In this document: positions 35,901 through 47,900 of the stretch, in pieces
Position numbering within the stretch: the first letter of the stretch is position 1
How the letters are laid out: each line of letters starts with the position of its first letter
NCBI GenBank assembly: GCA_022747635.1
Contig: JAKTNV010000006.1
Location: 65,830,090 to 65,894,089, forward strand
Reading direction: 5' to 3'
DNA: 64,000 bases
DNA from: Hetaerina americana
Lineage: Eukaryota > Arthropoda > Insecta > Odonata > Calopterygidae
Notes under the pieces: model-generated
Database searches by the model: none
What the model was told of the DNA's origin: nothing
What the model saw: only the letters and a program-made list of their open reading frames with translations
Translations under genes and position numbers: made by a program

Positions 35901-38900
35901 TCTTTATTTTTTTTAATGTCATGGGAAATAAATAATTCTCAAACAAAAGATGTAGGCCTTTGAACGAACAGTTTACTCACTTTCTGGGGAAAGGTACAGA
36001 TAAAAAGTGACAAACAAAAAAATGTTAAAATATTTGCAAGCCCTAACTTTAGAAAATATTTTTCTCAAAAAAAAAAGAAACAAAGACCACAATTTCGACC
36101 CGGACGTCAGGGTAAACTAATACCGTTTGTTTTATCAAAATGAAAGTTTGTGAAAGGTGAGCTCTTGTTTGTTCGTCGATCCTGGTGAGTATCCACACAG
36201 GTGTGAACAGATGGGTTGAAAGGCTGCGATGGAAAAAAAACATTTCGTTTTCCGAAGCGGCAGTGACGAACATTCGGTGAGAATAATTCCCCTTTGACAG
36301 TCACCGCGAATTTAACTCTCCTCCCTGTGTCCGACGTCGTAAATAACTAAATGAAGACCCCCACCAATCCCCACGCCACCCATACATACAAGACCGCAGT
36401 GCTTTCCATTTCCGATGCGAGGGTCGGGCAAATATTTTTTTAAGAAGGAAAAACTTTTCACGCTCGCTCAAAAAGCTCCTCTGCCGTTGAAATAGGAATC
36501 GAACCTAGGAAGGGTGGGGAGAAGAGAAGTAGCGACGGTCGCTTGGGACGAAAGGACGCATCGAACTATCTACTCATGCCATTTCGACACAAGGGAGAAA
36601 GGTTTTCCTCCCTGTCGGATCAACTCTTTTAAGCTGCTCACCTCCAAACGTCCTGAGCAGGCTTAGCGTTGAATCCAATGCTCCACACGGGCTGTCGTTA
36701 CGTCCTTCCCCTACACTATGCACATGCAAGGCGTTACGACACTCACGAGGAGAGTCGAAACGTGAGGAGATTTCGCAATGTGAGTTCGCCGACTGGCTGA
36801 TTCTATTCGTCGTCAACCATGAGAATGAAACTTGATTATACACAATCACGACCCCATATTGCACGGCTATCGTACGATGATTTCTCGGGTAGGACTTTCG
36901 ACCGCTGACCGCAGACACTCCGGTCCAAGCCTTGGGTCACCCATAGCGAAGCAAGTTCGTAGACTGACTGCTTTTTTTCGACGTCCAGGCGAGCGGAGAA
37001 GTCTTGTAAAATATTCTGACACAACCTCGCTAAGTTATTGAAGTATTTCATTAGTGTGGTAGCCTTGTGAGTTCAGATTTCAGTCCTGAAACTTGGGTCC
37101 TGGGTAAGCTATACCGAAGACCAAAACTTGAGATATTTTATTTTCTAGAGACCAGATATTACGGAGGAAATGTTGGAGAAAGGGGTAAAAGCCTCCTGGC
37201 CTAAATACGTGAAATTTACACGTCGCGGTTACTTAGTAAGTGGTGAAGTCTCTCCTTACCTAGAGTTAGGTAATTCATACTTTTTTCCCCTTTAATAGGC
37301 AGGTATAAAGGTATTCTTAATTGAGATAGGGGGTGAAACTTGCTTGAAAAATATATCCAAAACATTTTGAGTGCCGATCTTTTTAAAACTGGTGATGTAT
37401 ATTGCATTCATGAAGGAGCAGAAATTCCACATAAAGGAACAGCGTGACCTTTTCCAATTTTCAATAAATATGAGGATGAACACTGCTTTTAAAGTTACCA
37501 CGTGCACAGAGAACCATTAGCAAAATTAAAAGGATTGTGAGCGCCACGGTGTTGATCTTAGAGTCTTGACTTTCATCTTTTCCTCAGTCCTTTCCTTTTC
37601 ATTGACTTTTGTTATTGCCATAGGCATTTGGCTATTTGTCATGGCACGGCTTCTCAAAATATCAAGCGTGAAATCCCCTAGAATTATTAGAGCGGTAATG
37701 AATATTATCATATTGTATTTATGATTCGCGGCAGTTGATTTGTACAGTATTTTATGTAGAGTACATTTGAATTTGTTATATATCAAATTTGATGCAGTAA
37801 TATGATGGAAGAATGCTTAGGAAATCCATCAAAATTTTTTGATAGAGTTACACGCCTGTTTCAGGCGGTAATTTGTTGTGACGAAACTCTCAAGGCTGTG
37901 GCTACTCGCGCCAACGCTTTTCTATTTTATGATGGCACCCATTCATCAGGCTGAAAAAATATAGAAAACCGCGCATTTTGGGGCCCATTTGGGCATGTTT
38001 CCCGTTATTACCGCCATCCAAATTTCACATAGATTTCAGCCATCTTGATAATGAGTGTAGGTATTAATGTTGGGCAATACCACTTCGAAAAATGATTTGC
38101 AGAAGGAAATGTAAAAAAGCATCTCCATCCGCGATTATTTTTTCAACATCAATTTCAATGCGAGGAGATCATTATTATTATTGGTATTCCTCCAGTTTGG
38201 GTAGGTTTTACGTATACCTGTATGAGTACAGCCTACAATAGTACAAAGATACTTTTTCTTGTCTCTCCTAATAAAACACAACCTGACATCCGATATTATT
38301 TATTCATTTATTTTAGTGATCATGTGTCATTATGAAGATTATAGGCATGGACCAAATCCAGACCAAAGTTTTGCCGTTATCTCTTTAATTTAGATGATAA
38401 GTGGAATACGCTTACTGCTTTTCAAAGTATAAATATAAGTCGTGCAGTAACATATGCAAAGTCTTAGTTCAATTGTGGTATCTTTTTAAAAATGACGATT
38501 TCCAATAAAATGTAATCTTCCATATCTTTCGGTAAAATTGAAGGAAAAAGACGCCGTGAATTAATGCCAACCTAAATGTTTTGGGTGATTTTATTTGGAT
38601 ATTTACTGATTAGAAAAATAAAAAAATACCTACGTTTTTGTTTTTCTCATATTTTTCTCTGATATCTGAGACAATTACGAGTAGCGCAAATTCAACCAGT
38701 GTTACACAATTTAAGTAAGAAATAATTCAGGCAATTTTCTGAAGTTCAAATGACATCCATTGCCTAAGATAGGGAAGTTATTTTTCCTATTTATTCTTTA
38801 AGGAATGCGTTCCAAAGAATTCATGAACAGGGACTTATAACAAGGAGATTTTATACCATGAATAATAGAGAATAATTACTTCTAGCTTATTGATCCTAAA

Positions 38901-41900
38901 TTTGTACCCCCATTATTCCCCAAAGTAGCGCAGAATTACCCATATGCAATACTGATTGCGATGGTTACTTGGGAGAAATATGTATACCTAACTTCTTCCG
39001 ACTGAAGCTGAATAATTTCCCTACCGTGGTGAAGCGAAGAGCGCGCTGCGGTGAAGGAAGGCTGCGATGGGGGAAGAAGAAAAATTACTCTATTGCGTGT
39101 GATGCCCGAAGGACAGGACTCCGACAGGTATTTCATTCCTTTAGAATACGGAAAATGTGGTAGCTCTTGAAAAGAATTGATGTCTTATTTTCCCAGAAAT
39201 AATACCATAAGAGACTACTTCCTGGATGGAGAGACATGACGACGTTAAGAGAAGCAGCATAGAGAAAACTGAAGTATTTGGGATAATACATTCTGAAGTT
39301 GTCTCTGAGATTCTCGGAAACTAGGCGGAAATACAAGAAAAAAATTGACGCCCGAAATGTTGGAGGTGTGGACCAGGGCAGTAACGTCGCTGAGTCACCT
39401 CCATTCAATTTTCTGGAACTCGCAGTTCAGAATTAAAAAAAAAATATCCGTCAAAAAATCACACCCTCCATTAGTGGGAAGTATTTCATTGTCTAGTAAA
39501 ATATTCGCGAAAGTGCAGATAATTTTAGGACAGAGAACGATGGTCCGTAGCATTTCAACTTCGATTTCACGGTCAGCGCGGACCAACTAGGGCGCCAGGA
39601 TCGAAGGACAGTAAACAGATGATTGACACATGCGTGTTGGGTCGTTTAATGAACGAAAATCTTATAAGCGAAGAAATTTATTAGTGTAAAGTGTCTCTTT
39701 CTAATAGTGCTCAATAAAACTCTGGAAAAATGCTTTCGCTTTCATGGCTACAAGATCGGGAAGGGTATTTGGCTCCGTTTGTTAAGGAAGAGCGGGTGTG
39801 TTTCAACAAAATTTGAAAAATTCCTCCATAACTGTTCCAAATAAGAAATAAATACAGAAAGGATACAAAGGAGAAAGGAAGAAAGGATACAAATTTCAGG
39901 AATATCCTAAAACACTAGCGAATTGGGAAAGCTATTTTCTCTGACAGAAAGAACGAATAAATAGATATGTAATTTTGGTGAAATCTTTACTAATGCAAAT
40001 TTGATTAAATTATGAATTATTTACACTCATATGATGTATGCTTTTTAAAGAAAATAGAATAACTTCATTAAACGGCTTCATAACTCCATTTATGCTGGTG
40101 GTATAAAAAACACACGCATTAGTTTATTATCAATTGTTTGTTTCAATTTTTAAAAAAAATTTTGCAGCACAGTGACATGCGTCTTGACAGATTATATTCA
40201 ATTTTTCTTAAGTGTTTCGAATATTTACTGAACCAATCCCATTGTTAAACCATTCCTGCAATGATTAACAACAAGTGAAATTAGCAGTTGCTTGAAGCAA
40301 ATCTCAATAGAATTAATTCCTCAATAATAACTTCGATTTTTCAATGACCCTCCCAAAAATATAACTTACTGAAAGCAGTTCGTTGCCACCACTTAAAGCA
40401 ATTACTGATCAACGTTCTCTCAGGGGTCAAGGACAAATAAGGAGAATCAAGTTGGGCTCGATAATAGAGTAACGCAAGAAGAGATGAGGGTCATGAGAGC
40501 TAAAAACAAAAAGAATCCCCGTAGATCACTCCTAAAAGATTAGGTTTGAAAGCACACCCTTGACGATAATTTGGCCGAAAAAATTCAGCAATATGCGAAG
40601 TCATTCCAAATAAAAAAAGAAATCCTGGTGTAAAAAATTAATAATATTTGAATCTGTTCTGCCTTCATATGTCAATGACATCCTGAGTGTGCAGATCGTG
40701 TTCGTTTCAAAGTTGTTTCCGTGTGCGTGGTTGGGATGCCGAAAAAAAAATTAACGTGACCTTGCCAAGCCATTGCGTGCAATCCACACGAATAACAACA
40801 CTTATAATGAATGACCTTCCTGTTTTTTAAGAGCACATAAGAGTAGGCGCTGGGCAGGGATGTGGGGAGAATGCGGAATTGAAAAAGGGTGTTTTATTTC
40901 ATTTATTTTAATTTATTTATGCATATCATAAATTTATACATCCATCTATCTTCTTCTCCTTCCGCATTTAAATGCAGAATGGGGAGAAGGGTGTCACACT
41001 GTGTCGTTATGGGTGAAGATAAGATATGTAGTATATCTGTATGCTCATCCAAAACCTACCCTCAGCGGTAGTCTACCTATCTTTTGATGAATTTTGAGAT
41101 TAAATTGCTTAATTTTTTACCATTATTTATTACCGCTTTTTTACACATCTTTATAACTTTAAGGGAAAAAACGACCATAGATTCAAAGTAAAAATAAGGA
41201 CGCAAAAAACAAATAGGAAAAAATACTCTTTTTTAAATAGAACCATAATTGATTGGAACCAGCTGCCTGGAGGTTCGTTTGAGCCCTTTCCATCCAGTTT
41301 TAGAAGTTTTAAGTATAAATGTAAAGCAGCCACTGGGTAATAAACTTCACTGTAGCTATTAAAAAATTGTCTGTATGTGATGTGGAAGTGTCATTGTATG
41401 TAAAAATATTTTGTCTCTTATCTATTTTTATAGTGCGTGTATATATGTAATTTTCGTTATAAGTGACCAAACTTGACCGTTGCCACCAGGAAAATCTCCT
41501 ATTTGCAACGTAACTGCAAAATAAATAAATAATAAATATCACAGCAAATTTATGATAATATTCCTTAAAAAATTACTTGGACAATGATAAATTTCTTTGA
41601 CTCTCCCAAAAAACACTAACCGCCATCCGACACTACAATAAGTTTTCTATTTAATCCTGCATACTTTTTTTTGATTCCGTCCAGCATGCCAATCATTCCT
41701 ATGGCTGTTCCTCGCTTGCATAACGTTCTGTCCTCTATCAGTCTTCAACCTTTCATTGCCAATCAGGACGACCCGCATCCATATTTCCTGCTTGCTTTGG
41801 ATTTTACCCAACAATACTCTCTCCTCCCCACCATGCCTATAATGTCCTCGTTTAATTTCCTTCCTGTCCATGTCACCTTTTCCATATTTATCCACATTTC

Positions 41901-44900
41901 AAGAGCCTCCGATCTACCCTTATGCATTTTGCTTCTACGATCATGCGTCCGCACCACACAAAGCCACGCTTTATATCAAAGTTTCAACCTACCTTTTTCT
42001 TACATCCTAACTCAACGTTCCTGCCATCAACTCCTCTCCTCCTTGTGAAGGCTCCTTTGCTTATCGCAATACTTTTTATGTTATGCCTTCGACTGTGACC
42101 ATCTTGGTCCAAAACACGGCAGAAATGTAATACATTCCAAACATATTTTATCTGAACTCCTCCCAAGCTGCACGTTTACATTTTATTTCAACAATATCAC
42201 CAGGGAAAAATCATGCAAGGCAAACACGCTTTTGCTCATATTTACATCTACGGGAGCGTGTCGGTAATGATGTTATGGTACTTGCAATTCTACATAAATA
42301 TGACCTCATACATAACTACGAATGCATAGCAGCACAAAACGTTACTACAAAACTATCTTGCAATGATCATTTTTCTGGATAAAATCATTAAGTTTTACTT
42401 CTGAAATTAAAAATATCATAATTCCTGAGTTCGACATTTTTGTGATGGTATATCTTGAGAGAGAATACCAAATACACTAACTTGTCACTAAGGCTGTCTA
42501 TCTTTCTTATTTTATCCTAGTCTTCTGATCTGTCAATATAATTTGGGACCCCAAGAATTCCCTCCGTTTCACAAACAAACGCGTTTGTTCTTTACCTTTC
42601 TAATACTCATAGCCTTGCTCACTTTCTTTGTGAATCAAATGACTCCAAACCTGAATCCCCCAGCATACCCTAATATAGATTTGAATGAAATTTTTGCTGA
42701 CTGATAATTTTAATTTTCAACATCCTTTATTGCCCTATTCATGCGTTATATTCCAGGGATTTCTGCAGGATTCGCACTTGGTAAATATCACGAGTCTACT
42801 GAATCTATAGAAATATTATCGCCTACGTATAATACGCCGAGTTGTTGCCTAACTAGGGTCAAATGCTATCAAATTGAGGTTGCACAAAGCTACGCCTTAG
42901 AGCAAAATGAAAATGGAAACTGCAAACAGATCTGTGAGGATAAGGTCGTTTCGAAATATCCGCACATGTGCCGTAAACTGAAACGATTGCCTTCGGAACT
43001 CAACTCCTCGAAGTTCAAGCCTGTTTCAACAACTAAACTCTTTTGAGTATCATAGGAGTATGCATATATACTCGCTTGCAGCCGGCTCGACCACTCCCCG
43101 AGGCTCTAATTTCTCACGGATACGATTATGGCGCAAGTCCATGCGGCTGCAATCATTGCCGTTGTATGGTTATTAAAGATCGCTGCGGTTAGTTTGCGGC
43201 TGCACCTGCGCCATCTACAAACACTTGCAGTTTTTTTTCAAGGAGCGCAAATCATGTGATGCGTAAGATTTCTTCGATGTCATTTTTTTGCCAAAGCGTT
43301 CAATAACTCACGGGGATAATTCATACGTTAAGAATACAAAACATTTTTTAGCCATACGAAATCAGTATGAGACTGTTTTGAGTAATCTTTTAGAATAAAT
43401 GTCTCAATTATTTACAGAATTTATTAATTTAATATTTCTTCAGTTTTTGTGTAAATGCATAAAATATATGGTGGCCTCACCCGAAAATGTGTCACACAGT
43501 TAAACTATTATCTTGAAATTCCAGACACTGAGGGTCGGTTTCGATTTCTCCAAAGGTTAAAACGATTATATATCCGTAATAAATTGATTCAATTTAGGTG
43601 ACGGTCCCATGGAACTATTGCAATTATTCGTGCATTACTTAACCACATACAACATGATCATGAATTAAAATTAATTCCTCCTAAGCTTCTCACTCGCGCA
43701 ACATACTTTTAGTACATCCGTATATATATTATTAGGTACCACCTGTTCATCCACTTTTGCTTCTTTCGAGTTTACCTAACACTTTCCTTTTTCCCCGACT
43801 ATATCTTTTTCCTCTTCCGTTGCTTTCCTTCAACTAAACTCACTCTCTATAACCTCCATCTCTCAAAACCTCACGCTCCACTTATCTGCTTCTCTCAAAG
43901 GTCTAGTTGAGCATCCATACAACGCTTAGTTACATCTCTTATGTCCATTTTCGTGCAACATACTTCCCAAGTCTATTTACAATCACATTTGCTCCAGTTA
44001 ATGCCTTCCTATCAAATGTTTAATTTCATGTTTTAATGAATAACTTCCGACTTATTTTAATTTCTTCATTCTGTACTTTTTCATATATAACTTCTGCTAT
44101 GGCTACCCTCCCTTGACTCCCATTCTTCCCGCTTTAAATTACTCCGTAACTTACGTGAGTATGCATCTCGTACTCCTCACCACACTTCAAATTCACTCCG
44201 CATTAATAAACATATTTGTCTTTCCCTTCTGTATATTGTTTTTACAGATTTCTAATTAACCTTTTCTCAACATCCTCTTTATTACACGAAAACTAATTTC
44301 ACTGGTTGGTGGTCTGCCTCTTTCTTCTTGTCTATTCCGACTAGAAAATATAAGGATTTCGTGTGGGGGCATTACCGATTGCCAAAGCAGCCAGAATGGA
44401 CTTACTGTCGTTGTTAATTCATTCATTATTCTGTACCCTCTGATCACCAAGATCTCATATTTGCGTGACTTTTGGTTCCCCATTAGAGCGTTGCTATGGG
44501 GGGGGACACGGTCACTGGAACTGTTGCTTCGCGGCACCAGACAAAATTGCATTTAGGAATGAGGTTCGAAAAACAGGCAGAAGTGTGTCCAGAATGTTAT
44601 GATAAGGGGGTAAGGCCTCTGCAGAGGCCATCGCAATTCAGGCGCGAACAAAAGCAGTACAAAAGAAGAGGCGGAAAAGGACGTAGACATCCATGACGTC
44701 AGTATGTGCTTGGGCTACCTTTCTCGTGCATAACTAGGCCTAGCACAGCTACTGAGAGATGCCAGATCATTGTTTTCGACAAATTTCTACGGCTGATCAG
44801 AAAGCGCAAGCCATTTCAGTTTATTAGATATATCATTGCTGTTAAGGTCTAGGAAATTTATAGTGCATTTTTTGTTGAAGATACATTGAAGACACAATAA

Positions 44901-47900
44901 TTTTATGATAAAAAAATTCAAAAAATTATAATGCAGATTTGAGCTGACTGATTTAGATTGAACCGTTTTTTTTAACAAAAAGTGTCAATGATTCGATCTT
45001 TATGACGTGTACGTGCGTATATCATTTCGAGACAGTAAAAAAAGATGGGCTCGTGCATAGCTGGGTGATCTTAGGATCATTTATCAACATCTAATTATAT
45101 TACTTAATAGAGACATGCTGAACATCAAGATGCCGGAATGAATCCCATCACGCAGCAGAGCGTGAGTGATTGCCGAGTATTGATTAGCTTCGTCACTAAT
45201 CCCACTATCGTGTTTTTGATGCATCATCAAAACAGATATGTCTTCGAAGGTTAGGCGAAGCGATTCCATTGAATCAATAAGGACTTCTTATTTCTCTCTC
45301 GCAGCTCCCAGGTTTCATCGAGCGACATATTATGAGGACCTTTGAGGTTCTAGCATCTTTTGCATGTTCATAATTAAATATTTACGAGAAACTCGTACAC
45401 CAGAAAGTTAAAACTCCTGTTAATTCACAATCGAATGCCCCTGTTGCACAAATTTTTCTTAGCGCAGATGTTATCATTCCACAGACGTCTAGAACACTTC
45501 TGTAAGGGTCACATTTGTCCACTGAAAAAGCCGCACGGTCCGTGGCCAAGTCTTCTTAGGCTCGTTGTCACACGACGTCCAAACATTTTACGAACTGTCG
45601 CATTCACCAACACACATTCAGAACACTACATCGTACGTCTCACTAGATAAAATGCCAATTAATATACGTCCAATGAGTATTACAACGTCTGCGTTCAGTT
45701 TACTATTCCTGCAACAAAAAAATCCATCGTCCATTCACGCAGTGAAGGACTTCCGCTTCGTGTGTCCTCTCTTTGAATAGAAGTTCCCAGACTCTTTGCC
45801 TTCTTTCCCTCGTGCGCCTTTATCATCTGGATTATCCTCTCATTGTTGCTTGTTATTCCTGCGTGCTACCGACTTCTGGTCTCTCGATCTAACTAACTTA
45901 CTTCACCATTTGATTCAGGCATTCTTTTGGCTTTAGTAATTACCTCGGTTTTACTTACTTGACTTATAAATTTATTCTGGCCACAATTCCGATGTTGATT
46001 GTTTTTAATTTACTTGAAGTTTTCATTTTCTTTGAGGTTCGCCTGGTTTAGTATTATTTTCGGTTTATATCTCTTAATTTTGATACGAATTTAGGATATT
46101 CTGATGTTCTTATTTTTGTATTTGTTGATAAATTCAGCAAACCATAACATTTTACTCTTCTTTTGCTCCATTTTAAATTTTATCTATTATTACTTATAGT
46201 GTTTTAAAATCGCCAGCATAATAAAATCGTTCTCGATCTCAGAGTTCAGCCACGTGAATTCGTATTAAGTGTAAGTCGTCATTTAAAGTTGTTAAAAGTT
46301 GATAAAAAGACAACATATATTCAATATTTGAATATGCATGCATTTTGCAATAGATATGATCGCAGGCGCGAAGGGGGTCATTAGTATTTGTAGTGTATGT
46401 ATATTTTGTCAAAAATCTGCATGAATTTTAAATACATTAGAGCCATTTTAATAACATTATTCTCAGAGTTTTTGAACGTATCCTGCTATTGAATATTCTT
46501 GCATGCAAAACTTATTCGAGTGCATAATCGTAATCATATCTGTGTGGAGGTATAATGATCGTTCATGTACGGCTGGTGGCCATCCCCGGCCACACACCCT
46601 TGTGGTGACTTGCAAGGTATTATGTCGATGTAGATGGAAACACAATTATATAAAGCAAGTACACGGTGCACTATTACGGATTTCTACGCACACGTCTTTT
46701 CGGTTTATAGAGAACATTTGCATGCTGTCATTAAGGAACGAAGTCATTCACATTGCATCCATTTCAAAATCTTTACTTCTTCCCCAGTCAGCATTACTAG
46801 TACCTTTCTAACCCCATGAGAAATCATATTACGAACCAAAGTCAATGATCGGTATAAGCATTTCTTCTGCGTTCTCATCTCTTCTATTGCATTCGCCAGG
46901 GTAATAACAATGCCGTTGGCGTTCCGGTCAGAGTTCTCAGGTCAAAGGTGCCGCGGAAATAAACGACAACACCATTGAAGTCTTCCATAAAGTACCCATT
47001 ACTATTAAAGCTTATACGGAAATCAGGCATCTTTCACATATATACTTCAAACTTGCGATATAAAAGTACGCAAAGAGTACAATAAGCTTATTTTAAACAT
47101 CATTTAAACCCCATAATAAATTGATGGAATAGTGACATTTTGCAAGGAATGACCGTAGGATGTATAATCTACCCTTACGGAATATAGAGTTTAATGTAAC
47201 TGAATATCAAGTATATGCTCTGAGAACAAAACCTACAGGTTGGAGTGCAAAGAAAGTCTGTATTTTAGCGTTTATTTTGATAACAAACGCTAACATTATT
47301 AAATTTGACGAAGAAGTAATTTCACGAGACAGGGCGATTACAAAAAACGCAGATTCCGAGCAATTTGGAATTTTATGATTCAAGGTTTCTGTTTTTGGGA
47401 TTTTAATGTCTTAAGAGAAACGGACTTGGCGAGTAGTTTGCATTAGTCTCGCGCATGGGGAAGAGATTCAGCAGAACACTGATGCTCGCTACGAAGGTGG
47501 GTGGGCGAGGGAGCTGATTTGCACGTAACCCCGCCCACTTTCCACCAAAGGTCCTCTTCCAGGCAATATATAAAAATCAAAATAACCAAATTTTGGAAAA
47601 TTTGAAAAATTACCTTTTTAGGTATTCACTCCTCCTCTGGAAGCTAATATTGAAAACGGATTATCCACTTATCCAAATAAAATATTAGCGAATTGTGGAA
47701 ATTTATTTCTTCACAAGGAAGACGGCTAAAACTGAAAATTTATTTTTATTTAGTCATTGGAGTCAATTATTTTGATATTTCAGAGATACTAATTGATCAC
47801 AGAGAGATTTTTACCCCTTTTTTCATCTTAAAAAATATTTTTAACATTGTGAATAGAGATATAATAGTGTGTTCTTTCTGAGAAACATGAAAGTTGAAGT

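Noticed and set aside
36480..36560. tRNA or SINE on the - strand, from ggttcgattcc near 36495
   Set aside because: An isolated B-box-like match without an A box or fold at the right distance.
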